Of a stretch of DNA of 64,000 nucleotides, positions 8,488 to 16,140 are shown piece by piece (the stretch's first letter is position 1; each line of letters starts with the position of its first letter). The DNA lies in the NCBI RefSeq assembly GCF_002831565.1, contig NZ_CP025096.1:6687014-6751013 (forward strand), given 5' to 3'. Source of the DNA: Spirosoma pollinicola (GTDB lineage: Bacteria; Bacteroidota; Bacteroidia; Cytophagales; Spirosomataceae). The position numbers were made by a program, and so were the translations under genes. Under the pieces are notes generated by a model. The model did not search any database, was not told where the DNA came from, and was given only the letters and a program-made list of their open reading frames with translations.

Positions 8488-8712
8488 ATGGCACACGAAC
8501 ATCACAAAGAAGCCGCTTATCACTTTCGTAAGGCGGCTGAATACCACGAGCACGCCCAGCAGCTTCATGAAGCCGGTGATCACGAAAAAGAAGCCCACGA
8601 GGCTTATGTGGCCTACGGCCATCACAATGTAGCCGACCAACACGCGCAGGCAGCTGCGGAACACCACGCCGAGAAGCATGACACCAGCGGTCATCGCGAC
8701 CCGATTAACTAA
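8488..8712 (+). CDS. histidine-rich small helical protein
   Basis: The ATG at 8488 gives a 74-residue protein with about 18 histidines spread through alanine- and glutamate-rich helical sequence (AAYHFRKAAEYHEHAQQL, HHNVADQHAQAAAEHHAEKH). Two similar helical segments suggest an internal duplication. A longer frame from 8356 exists but the 44 added residues lack this composition, so the internal start is preferred. The gene is convergent with a P1B metal ATPase. Such His/Ala/Glu-rich proteins occur in many bacteria without a proven role; metal buffering is a guess from composition and neighbours. Confidence 0.7.
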   Translation: MAHEHHKEAAYHFRKAAEYHEHAQQLHEAGDHEKEAHEAYVAYGHHNVADQHAQAAAEHHAEKHDTSGHRDPIN

Positions 8713-8732
8713 CTGTCATCAGCAGCCTATAG

Positions 8733-8794
8733 AGCCTAAAACAGACCAACAAACCGCTGTTTTTAACTTGCGGGGTGTTGGTCTGTTTTAGGCT
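8733..8794. terminator. bidirectional terminator hairpin
   Basis: A perfect 19-bp inverted repeat (arms at 8733-8751 and 8776-8794) lies between the stop of the His-rich gene and the stop of the convergent ATPase. Its base of A and U residues could terminate transcription from both sides. The 24-nt loop is long, so it is called a terminator mainly by its position. Confidence 0.65.
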
Positions 8795-10815
8795 TATTTA
8801 AATGTCAGATTCTGCACCCGCACGGCGTTCAGGATGGCCAGCATGGCTACGCCTACATCGGCAAAAACCGCTTCCCACATGGTAGCCAGCCCACCCGCGC
8901 CGAGAATCAACACAATTGCTTTCACCACCATCGACAGGGTGATGTTCTGCCAGACGATTCGACGCGTGGCCCGGCCAATGGCCACGGCCGTGGCAATTTT
9001 GGCCGGTTCGTCGTTTTGAATAATGACGTCAGCCGTTTCGATGGTCGCATCCGAGCCGAGCCCACCCATGGCAATACCGACATCGGCTAAGGCCACTACC
9101 GGTGCGTCATTCACGCCATCGCCGACAAACGCTAACTTGGCTTTTGAATTGGTGGCCTGCTGTGCTTTTAACCGCTCTACTTCCCGAACCTTGTCTTCCG
9201 GCAGCAAATCGCCGTGCCACTCATCTACGCCCACCTGTTTGGCGACCGCTTCCACGACCGCTGCTTTGTCGCCCGACAGCATCACGGTGCGAATGCCATC
9301 GGCTTTCAGGCGTTTGACCGCATCGGCGGCATCAGCCTTTACCTCGTCGGCGATGGTAAAATAACCCGCGAAGACTCCGTTAATAGCCGTCATGACGATC
9401 GTAAACGGAATTTGGGTTAGGGCTTCATCAAACGATACATTGAATTTGCGAAGGAGTTTGGCATTGCCCGCCAGCATTTCTTTTCCGTCGACGGTCCCTT
9501 TTAGACCATGCCCGGAAATTTCCTCTACATTTTCGACGGTCACCGTCTCGTACCCCTTTTCCCCGACGTGGACACGGGCATGCTCAATCAGGGCTGTGGC
9601 GACCGGGTGAGTCGATTGGCTTTCCAGCGCGGCCGTTAGGCGGGCTAATTCAGTAGCATCGATACCGACCGGTTTGACTTCCTGCACCTTAAAAACACCT
9701 TTGGTCATCGTACCGGTTTTATCCATGACGACAGTTTTGAGTTGCGTCATCAGATCTAGAAATACAGAGCCTTTAAACAGAATGCCTTGCTTCGACCCGG
9801 CACCAATCCCCCCGAAGTAGCCCAACGGGATGGAAATGACCAGGGCACACGGACAGCCGATCACTAAAAATACCAGCCCCCGGTAAAGCCAGTCCCGGAA
9901 TTGGTAGTCGGCGACCACAAAATACGGGACAAGAGTAATCAGTAATGCCAGTCCGCAGATAGCCGGGGTATAGATCTTCGCAAACCGGGCAATGAACTCC
10001 TGGGTCTGAGCCTTGCGACCCGTGGCCTGCTGCACCAGCTTGAGAATTCGCGACAGCTTGGAATCCTGGTAGGGTGTAGTGACATCCATCTCGACGACCG
10101 ACTGCCGGTTGATCATCCCTGCCAATACGGCTTCCCCTTTCTCAATGGTGCGGGGTACGCTTTCACCGGTCAGGGCTGCCGTATCGAACGTACCGGAGAC
10201 GGAGCGCAGGGTGCCATCTAACCCTACTCTTTCGCCTGCCTTTATCTGAATCACCTCGCCAACGCTCACCGCAGCGGCCTTTACGGTTTGTGCCTGTCCG
10301 TTTCGCAGCAGGGTCACTTCATCGGGGCGAACATCCAGCAGGGCTTTGATGGAGCGACGCGCCCGCAAAACGGCGGCATCCTGGAATAACTCACCAATGG
10401 TGTAAAATAGCATCACGGCCACCCCTTCGGGATACTCCCGGATACCAAAGGCACCCAGGGTAGCTACGCCCATCAGAAAAAATTCCGTAAACACATCGCC
10501 GTTCCTGATGCTACTCCAGGCACGTTTGAGTACTGGCCAACCAACAGGCAGGTAGGCGACCACGTACCAGATAAGCCGGACAGGGCCCCTCCAGACCGGG
10601 TCTTTAAACCAGCTTTCGGCGTACCTGTCAAACCCGATGCCCCCCAGTAGCAGCGCTAGGCTGATGGCGGCCGGTGCGTACGTTCGCCAGGCCTGGTCAG
10701 GGCTTTCTTTCGTAGCCGCTGCCGCTGGCGTGGTGCCTTCTTCGATCAGGTCAATATCGTCACCATGATCGTGATCATCGTGGCCGCCCTGGATTGGGTT
10801 GTGGTCGAGTGCCAT
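8794..10815 (-). CDS. P1B-type heavy-metal exporting ATPase (Zn/Cd/Pb type)
   Basis: A 673-residue P-type ATPase. It has the actuator motif TGES (216-219), the transmembrane metal motif GCPCALVISIP (CPC at 321-323), the phosphorylation site MDKTGTMTKG (Asp365) and the hinge GDGVNDAPVVALADVGIAM. The aspartate in the last membrane segment (FADVGVAMLAILNAVRV) is the residue that marks the zinc/cadmium/lead subgroup. It lacks the usual N-terminal CxxC metal-binding domain; instead it starts with a His/Asp-rich tail (GGHDDHDHGDD). It would pump divalent metal out of the cytoplasm. It is the last gene of a minus-strand run with a UreH-like transporter (8 bp upstream) and an MFS exporter. Confidence 0.93.
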   Translation of the reverse strand: MALDHNPIQGGHDDHDHGDDIDLIEEGTTPAAAATKESPDQAWRTYAPAAISLALLLGGIGFDRYAESWFKDPVWRGPVRLIWYVVAYLPVGWPVLKRAWSSIRNGDVFTEFFLMGVATLGAFGIREYPEGVAVMLFYTIGELFQDAAVLRARRSIKALLDVRPDEVTLLRNGQAQTVKAAAVSVGEVIQIKAGERVGLDGTLRSVSGTFDTAALTGESVPRTIEKGEAVLAGMINRQSVVEMDVTTPYQDSKLSRILKLVQQATGRKAQTQEFIARFAKIYTPAICGLALLITLVPYFVVADYQFRDWLYRGLVFLVIGCPCALVISIPLGYFGGIGAGSKQGILFKGSVFLDLMTQLKTVVMDKTGTMTKGVFKVQEVKPVGIDATELARLTAALESQSTHPVATALIEHARVHVGEKGYETVTVENVEEISGHGLKGTVDGKEMLAGNAKLLRKFNVSFDEALTQIPFTIVMTAINGVFAGYFTIADEVKADAADAVKRLKADGIRTVMLSGDKAAVVEAVAKQVGVDEWHGDLLPEDKVREVERLKAQQATNSKAKLAFVGDGVNDAPVVALADVGIAMGGLGSDATIETADVIIQNDEPAKIATAVAIGRATRRIVWQNITLSMVVKAIVLILGAGGLATMWEAVFADVGVAMLAILNAVRVQNLTFK

Positions 10816-10823
10816 GTGTTGCT

Positions 10824-11474
10824 TTAGAGCTCAATAAAATAGGTGAAAATGCCGAGGGCAATCAGGATGCCGCCGGTAATGCGTTTTTCGTTATGGTCAA
10901 GCCAGTGCGAATCCACCGCACCGGCAGACCGGCCGGGCCAGTTCACACGGGCCAGCCCCCGATAAGAGAGCGCCGTCAGGCCTACCATACAGGCGATGGT
11001 CACCACCGTGTAGACCACCGCCAGGGTACTGATGGCGGGCCAGCCAAGCGCACCGGCCGTAAAGAAGAAGGTTTCAATTTCCAGGCAGGGAGAGAATAAC
11101 ATGGCTACTGAGAGCGTCGTAATGATGGTTGCTTTGGAACGGCCCGCCAACCCCCTGGGAACGTGTTCATGGGGCGCGTTGGCATCGTGCATGGCAAAGT
11201 AGATCAGCCCCATGAACACCAGCAGCAGGGAGGCAATCAACCGGGTCTGGGCTTCGAGCCGTTCGGAGACTTCCACTCCGATCGCCCCGATGGCAATTCC
11301 CAACATGACGGTACTCAGTGTATGGAAGAATCCGCTTAGGGCCACCACGGCCAGTATTTCCCGCTCCGACCAGTTTTCGGCGCGGCCAATGAGCACCACC
11401 TGCAACCAATGGTTGGGTATGGCTGCATGGACCGATCCCAGCAAGGTGCTACCGAGTAGTATGTTCCAAAACAT
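10824..11474 (-). CDS. UreH/NiCoT-like integral membrane protein, putative metal transporter
   Basis: A 216-residue protein with about six membrane segments. The first contains SVHAAIPNHWLQVVLIGRAE, a degenerate version of the histidine-rich first-helix signature of nickel/cobalt (NiCoT, RcnA, UreH) transporters. A second conserved-looking segment, AMLFSPCLEIETFFFTAG, lies near residue 123. A His-containing loop (MHDANAPHEHVPRG) separates the halves. It sits 8 bp from the metal ATPase gene and 26 bp after the MFS gene, so a metal substrate is likely by context. A TauE/SafE-like carrier is the main alternative. Confidence 0.6.
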   Translation of the reverse strand: MFWNILLGSTLLGSVHAAIPNHWLQVVLIGRAENWSEREILAVVALSGFFHTLSTVMLGIAIGAIGVEVSERLEAQTRLIASLLLVFMGLIYFAMHDANAPHEHVPRGLAGRSKATIITTLSVAMLFSPCLEIETFFFTAGALGWPAISTLAVVYTVVTIACMVGLTALSYRGLARVNWPGRSAGAVDSHWLDHNEKRITGGILIALGIFTYFIEL

Positions 11475-11500
11475 GGGCTTTATTCTTGAGTCAAGTCGAT

Positions 11501-12766
11501 TTAGACTGGGAAGGTTGGGGTTCCCGGATTTGTCGGGACCTGTTTAGGACGAAAAACCAGCAACGTTATCCCCAGGAAGGCCAGCGTAAGCAGCCCGCCG
11601 TAGAAAAAATTCTGATTTGGAAACCGACTGCCCGTAAAGCCCGCAATCGGATAGGCAATAGCCCACCACAGGTGCGAAAACGCGAAATGGGAGCCAAACA
11701 CCTTCCCTTGCTGGCTGGCGTCAATCTGCTCGCCAATCAGTGTTTCTGACGGCATTTCGGCCAAGCTCTGTCCCAGCCCAGCGCAGAGCCACAATACCAG
11801 CAACACCGAATAGCCCACATAGTTTGCGCCTATAATGGCTACGCCCAGCCCAAAGGCCCCACTGATCAGCGAAATCCGTCGGCTGGGGGAAGTATCCAGT
11901 GCGCCGGACAAAAACGCGGCCAGCGTCGCCCCGACCCCGAAGGCGGCCATGACCCAGCCGTAATACACTTCCGACCGGCCCAGGACGTCTTTGACGTGAC
12001 TGATAGTGTTGACCAGAATCTGGGCACCCGCCATAGCGGAGACGAATTCAATGGCTAAGGCAAATCGGATAACGGGCGTGCCGAACAGCAGTTTAGCCCC
12101 ACGCATCACATCAGACCAGGCCGATAGCGGTTTAGCCATTCCCTCATCCGTCGGTGAACGATTCAGTAACTCGCCCGGCAACAGCAGAATCAGCACGCCC
12201 GCCAGCACAAACGATAGAGCATCTACGAAGAAAATATCTCTTGCGCCAAACCAGATAGCCAGCAGGCCGGCCAATCCCGGACCCAGTACGCCCAGCAGTT
12301 GAAACGTAGCCGTCGATAATCCAATCGCCTGCCGGTAGTAACGCGTATCGATGACCTGTGGGATAACGGCTTTATAGGTCGGCGTAAAAAAAGCGTTGAA
12401 CACATTCAGCGTAAACACCAGCCCGTAGATCTGCCACGGGGTAGTCACAAACGGCAGACAAGCCACAATACCCATCCGGATGAAGTGGGTGACATAGAGA
12501 ATCTTCTTCCGATCGATTCGGTCGGCCAGCACCCCGGCTACGGGCGAGAAGAGAATAAAGGCCAGCACCCGAAGCGTGAGCGCCGTGGAGAGGATCACCG
12601 CTGACTGCTCGCGGCCAAATTGATAGGCCAGTAACGCCAGCCCCACCCAGGTAACTGCGTCGCCCAGCAGACTGATTGTCTCGGCAAAATAGAGCGTAGC
12701 GAAAACCCGGCTTTTAAGGGCCTGAAAGGGTTCCAGTAAGCGAGACAGGTTATTTTTCAGGGACAT
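11501..12766 (-). CDS. MFS transporter (EntS/MFS_3-like)
   Basis: A 421-residue major facilitator with twelve predicted membrane segments. Features include TLYFAETISLLGDAVTWVGLALLAYQ in the first helix, the loop motif GVLADRIDRKKILYVTHFIR between helices 2 and 3, and GQSLAEMPSETLIGEQI in the second half. This pattern is typical of the MFS_3 group of drug and siderophore exporters. It is encoded directly upstream of the UreH-like and ATPase genes and directly downstream of a ZIP fragment, so it probably belongs to a metal-stress operon. The substrate is not determinable from sequence. Confidence 0.85.
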   Translation of the reverse strand: MSLKNNLSRLLEPFQALKSRVFATLYFAETISLLGDAVTWVGLALLAYQFGREQSAVILSTALTLRVLAFILFSPVAGVLADRIDRKKILYVTHFIRMGIVACLPFVTTPWQIYGLVFTLNVFNAFFTPTYKAVIPQVIDTRYYRQAIGLSTATFQLLGVLGPGLAGLLAIWFGARDIFFVDALSFVLAGVLILLLPGELLNRSPTDEGMAKPLSAWSDVMRGAKLLFGTPVIRFALAIEFVSAMAGAQILVNTISHVKDVLGRSEVYYGWVMAAFGVGATLAAFLSGALDTSPSRRISLISGAFGLGVAIIGANYVGYSVLLVLWLCAGLGQSLAEMPSETLIGEQIDASQQGKVFGSHFAFSHLWWAIAYPIAGFTGSRFPNQNFFYGGLLTLAFLGITLLVFRPKQVPTNPGTPTFPV

Positions 12767-12782
12767 CCTCTTCGCACATTTA

Positions 12783-12929
12783 CTAATTTACCATTCCCAG
12801 AATCAGGAATAACAGAAATCCAACAAAGAACATGGCCGTCAGCCACGGTTTTTCACCGTCTTCGTGGGCCTCAGCCAGCAGTTCTTTGGTCACTAAAAAT
12901 AAGAGCGCGGCCAACCCAAATGATATACC
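12783..12929 (-). pseudogene. C-terminal fragment of a ZIP-family metal transporter
   Basis: The minus-strand frame between a TAG at 12930-12932 and a stop at 12783 encodes about 48 residues. It contains VTKELLAEAHEDGEKPWLTA followed by MFFVGFLLFLILGMVN, the last two membrane segments of ZIP proteins. No start codon or upstream ZIP sequence remains, so the 5' part was deleted with a breakpoint near 12930. The fragment sits upstream of the MFS exporter in the same orientation. Confidence 0.7.
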
Positions 12930-13048
12930 CTAGCTGAAGCGGGTCGACTCGTTACCGGCAGGATTTGTGCCGGTCAAGCTCACCAAGCAGCCTTAGGTCG
13001 AAGCCGTTGAATAGTCACCTGTAGCAATGCCAAAGCATCAATCCCCTT

Positions 13049-13082
13049 CATAAGCTCATTCGTTCCATCAAATGAGCTTATG
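13049..13082. repeat. perfect 12-bp inverted repeat, possible terminator
   Basis: CATAAGCTCATT (13049-13060) and its exact complement (13071-13082) flank a 10-nt loop. On the plus strand a T-rich stretch follows within about 10 nt. It lies in the 226-bp space between the ZIP fragment and the AI-2E transporter gene (both minus strand), so it may terminate the transporter transcript. The rest of this intergenic space shows nothing else. Confidence 0.4.
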
Positions 13083-13156
13083 GAATCCCGTTTTTCCGAC
13101 TAAATCGGCAACACTATACGTATCCCTCAGGTGTGATAGGACGTTAACAGCCTCGC

Positions 13157-14227
13157 TTAAACTTGTATTGACTCATCCTCTAACACGTCCTGTATATAGA
13201 GCATCTTCACCAACACGAGTATAATTGCCATAACAGGTGTCGCCAGAATCAAGCCTATACCACCGACAAAAACACCCATAACCAACTGAGAGATCAGCAC
13301 CAGCGCGGGGGGCATAGAAATCATTTTATTCTGTACCAGTGGCGTTAACAGATTGCTCTCGATTAACTGAATGCCCGTGTAGAGCAGCACAACATAGAGA
13401 GCCTGCTGCGGCCCATCGGAAAAGGCAAACAAAACCGCCGGAACCAACGCTAGGATGGGACCAAAATTGGGAATAAACGTAATTAACCCCGCAAAGAGGG
13501 ACAATATAGCGGCCATTTTCACGCCCAGTAACCACAGGCCCAAAAAGCTCAATACCCCAACAACTACCATCGAAAAGAGTTTGCCGATCAGCCAGTTTAG
13601 CAGGGTCTTGCCAAGTTTGTCCAGCACCTCCGCCCCCCGCTTCCGTCCCGGCTTGGGTACGAGTAGGAGTAACCCTTCCTGATACAGGCTGGGCTGTGCG
13701 GCCAAAAAAGCGGCCAGAAAAATGATGACGTATACATCGGCCAATAGGCCAATCGTGGAGCTTACGGCGCCAAATACCTTGCTCAGGGACCGGCTCCGGC
13801 CCTCAAACAGTTTGTCCATAGAAGGTACAGCATCAACAAGCCGCTGACCCCATTCCGAACCGGTGAGGCTGTCCCGAGCTTGTTTAATGGCGCTAGATAG
13901 CTGCCCGGCCAGCCCGTTCATCTGCCCACCAATGGACGACGACAACGTCCAGACTAGTGCTGTCAACAGACCTAACGTTAAGATAGCCACCACCGCCAGA
14001 CAAATGCCTTCTTTCCAACTGGTCTTCTGACTTAACCATCGTGCACCCGCCCGCAGCGGCAGCGCAATCAGGACGGCGGCCAGAACGAGCATAAGTATAT
14101 CAATGATTGCGCCCAGAAGGCCCAGTAATAATAGAGCCGTCAGGGTAAGTCCCAGAATAATGCTGACTTGTCGGACAAGCAGGTTATGATCAAAGGCTGA
14201 TGAATTATTTTCGGTTGGTTGCTTCAT
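13157..14227 (-). CDS. AI-2E family transporter (PerM-like)
   Basis: A 356-residue protein with seven to eight membrane segments. The C-terminal half has the family signatures FIPNFGPILALVPAVLFAF, GIQLIESNLLTPLVQNKMISMPPALVLISQLVMGVFVGGIGLILATPVMA. AI-2E family members were named for export of a quorum-sensing furanone but many move other solutes or ions, so the name should be read as a family label. It starts at the ATG at 14227 and has no same-strand neighbour nearby. Confidence 0.9.
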   Translation of the reverse strand: MKQPTENNSSAFDHNLLVRQVSIILGLTLTALLLLGLLGAIIDILMLVLAAVLIALPLRAGARWLSQKTSWKEGICLAVVAILTLGLLTALVWTLSSSIGGQMNGLAGQLSSAIKQARDSLTGSEWGQRLVDAVPSMDKLFEGRSRSLSKVFGAVSSTIGLLADVYVIIFLAAFLAAQPSLYQEGLLLLVPKPGRKRGAEVLDKLGKTLLNWLIGKLFSMVVVGVLSFLGLWLLGVKMAAILSLFAGLITFIPNFGPILALVPAVLFAFSDGPQQALYVVLLYTGIQLIESNLLTPLVQNKMISMPPALVLISQLVMGVFVGGIGLILATPVMAIILVLVKMLYIQDVLEDESIQV

Positions 14228-14893
14228 GGATATAGTTTGAATTAAAAAATGAATTCATCCGGCATTAAATGCCAACCCGATGGAGTTTGCAGTCTAAAGG
14301 AAGCTAACTAAGGCCAACGATCAACGGCGATTGAAGAGCTTATGAATTAGCTAGATGACAAGTGCAATGCATCCAACCAAGACTAGGACACTAAATCCAG
14401 ACACCGGTCTCAAACTTGTCATCTACCAATTCACGATTGGTACTACTTGTATCAATGAATATCAGCAGGAGCAGCGCTAGCCGTTGACACCAGAAGTAAT
14501 CCATTTTCATCTATACGCAAGTATTAAAATGACATACCGCAAGTACTAGCTGACAAAAACCAGGCTACCTGTTCCTTTAGTTATTCACTAATACGCTTTG
14601 CCATTCAATTGATGCAAAGTTGCTTAAATGGTATAAGTTAAACCCGGCAGTACTTAGAAAAACCTTAATTCTGCATTAGAATCTACTTAGAAGTAGGGTA
14701 TGGTCTCAGGATGAGATGAGTGGGGTCTTGCAAAGAAAATGGCAATACAGCTTATAATTCAGCGCATGCCCATTCATATGGGTTTGAACCGCAAGGTCTA
14801 TAGCCGAAAAGCTATATCGGGCAAGTCATCCTCAGTGAATACACTCATTTGGGCCGAAGCAAATGCTCCGGCCCGGCTAAACAACTACTCTTT
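14228..14893. other. intergenic region, 666 bp
   Basis: No gene longer than a short peptide is convincing here. The only item noted is a minus-strand ATG frame at 14351-14422 encoding 23 mostly hydrophobic residues (FSVLVLVGCIALVI), which could be a single-pass microprotein but has no supporting homology or context. Confidence 0.4.
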
Positions 14894-15307
14894 TTATTTG
14901 ATTAGCTTCCCATCGACGCTGAACATCAGGTCTTTGCCACCCACTTCAGCTTCGTACTTTTTAACCCCGGCGGCATCCACAATGATAGCGGCCTCCTTAA
15001 TTTTCTTTCCCGGCATTTGTTTGGCTACGTAATCCCGGACAGCAGCCGGTAGTTCCAGAACCGCAATGTCGGTTTCTGTCTCTTTCAATTGGCCCTTGGC
15101 ATCAAAGAGTAAAGACATCGTTTTCCCTTTGTCCTTGAAACTGGCTTCGTAACCACCGTCTTCCCCATCCCATTTGGGCCCTGTGGCGCTGGGATAGAGT
15201 TTAGCAAATGTCGATTTAGCGGCGGCGGGAACCGACCCCGTCTGCGCGAAAGAAACCGTTGCCAGGGTAAGCATTCCCACTAAACTTGTGAACAGTTGAC
15301 GTTTCAT
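14894..15307 (-). CDS. exported PepSY-like protein
   Basis: A 137-residue exported protein. The ATG at 15307 is chosen because MKRQLFTSLVGMLTLATVSFAQ is a clear signal peptide; upstream in-frame sequence has no signal features. The mature part has two repeats of the PepSY-like (PF11396) pattern: FAKLYPSATGPKWDGEDGGYEASFKDKG and a second ending in KKYEAEVGGKDLMFSVDGKLI. These periplasmic proteins are common in Bacteroidota next to two-component systems and may sense or damp envelope signals. It is divergent from a response regulator gene, and an operator-like repeat lies in its leader. Confidence 0.85.
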   Translation of the reverse strand: MKRQLFTSLVGMLTLATVSFAQTGSVPAAAKSTFAKLYPSATGPKWDGEDGGYEASFKDKGKTMSLLFDAKGQLKETETDIAVLELPAAVRDYVAKQMPGKKIKEAAIIVDAAGVKKYEAEVGGKDLMFSVDGKLIK

Positions 15308-15359
15308 GATTCGTTGCGTTTGATTGGTTAATTGGTTAACCGATTCGAAGCTAAACCCC

Positions 15360-15383
15360 AATTGTGGAGTTCGTCTGGAGTCC
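15360..15383 (-). promoter_or_regulatory. predicted response-regulator operator, copy 1
   Basis: On the minus strand this reads CTCCAGACGAACTCCACAAT, two CTCCA half-sites 11 bp apart followed by ATT. The 11-bp phasing is typical of OmpR/PhoB-type regulators that bind as tandem dimers. It lies just upstream of the PepSY-like gene and in inverted orientation to copy 2. Confidence 0.65.
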
Positions 15384-15424
15384 AATCGTGTCATAAATCA
15401 TGCGTACCATAGTTTAGTATAATA

Positions 15425-15447
15425 GGCTCCAGAATTACTCCACAATT
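15425..15447 (+). promoter_or_regulatory. predicted response-regulator operator, copy 2
   Basis: The plus strand has CTCCAGAATTACTCCACAAT at 15427, the same pair of CTCCA half-sites 11 bp apart. It is located 18 bp before the response regulator start codon, which suggests autoregulation. Copies 1 and 2 form an inverted pair in the divergent promoter region. Confidence 0.65.
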
Positions 15448-15465
15448 TAGAGGCATCTTAGCAGC

Positions 15466-16140
15466 ATGAAACTACTGTTGGTTGAGGATGAGCCTGACTT
15501 ATCGGGGGATATACAGGCCTATCTGGGGCAGGAAGGGTACAGTTGCGAGCTGGCTTCTACCTTCAATACAGCGGCTGAAAAAATCGTCCTGTATGAGTAC
15601 GACTGCGTTATCGTGGACATCACGCTACCTGGTGGTAACGGTCTGGATCTAGTTCGTACCTTAAAGAAGTTCAATAACCCTACAGGTATCGTTATCATTT
15701 CGGCCAAAGACGCCTTGTCCGATAAGGTGACCGGCCTGCAGCTCGGCGCCGACGATTACCTGACAAAGCCCTTTCACCTGGCCGAACTCAGTGCCCGGCT
15801 CCAATCGGTGCTCCGTCGTCGGCACTTCAACGGGCAAAAAGAAATTGTGGTACGGGGTATTACGATCCGGCCTGATGAGAATCTGGTGCTCATTGGCAGT
15901 CAACCGCTCGAACTAACCCGGAAGGAATATGATTTATGGCTGTTTTTTATAGCCAACCCAGGGCGGGTGCTGACCAAAGAAGCCATTGCTGAACATCTTT
16001 GGGGCGATAACATGGATCAGGCTGATTCACTGGATATCATTTACACCCATATCAAAAACCTCCGGCGTAAGATTAACGAGCGGGGCGAAGCGGATGGCAT
16101 CAAAACCATCTATGGACTAGGCTATAAATTTGAGGTCTAG
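15466..16140 (+). CDS. OmpR-family response regulator
   Basis: A 224-residue two-domain regulator. The receiver domain has the acidic pocket in LLVEDEPDLSG, the phospho-acceptor aspartate in CVIVDITLPGG (about residue 51) and the conserved lysine in DYLTKPF. The C-terminal winged helix includes LTRKEYDLWLFFIANPGRVLTKEAIAEHLW and the recognition segment DIIYTHIKNLRRKI. The gene directly abuts the histidine kinase gene (stop TAG then ATG). Predicted binding sites with 11-bp spacing lie before this gene, before the divergent PepSY-like gene and before the efflux operon. Confidence 0.95.
   Translation: MKLLLVEDEPDLSGDIQAYLGQEGYSCELASTFNTAAEKIVLYEYDCVIVDITLPGGNGLDLVRTLKKFNNPTGIVIISAKDALSDKVTGLQLGADDYLTKPFHLAELSARLQSVLRRRHFNGQKEIVVRGITIRPDENLVLIGSQPLELTRKEYDLWLFFIANPGRVLTKEAIAEHLWGDNMDQADSLDIIYTHIKNLRRKINERGEADGIKTIYGLGYKFEV

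Noticed and set aside
8733-8794. The long perfect inverted repeat as terminal repeats of a tiny mobile element
   Set aside because: It lies exactly between the stops of two convergent genes with only 24 bp inside, which fits a shared terminator better.
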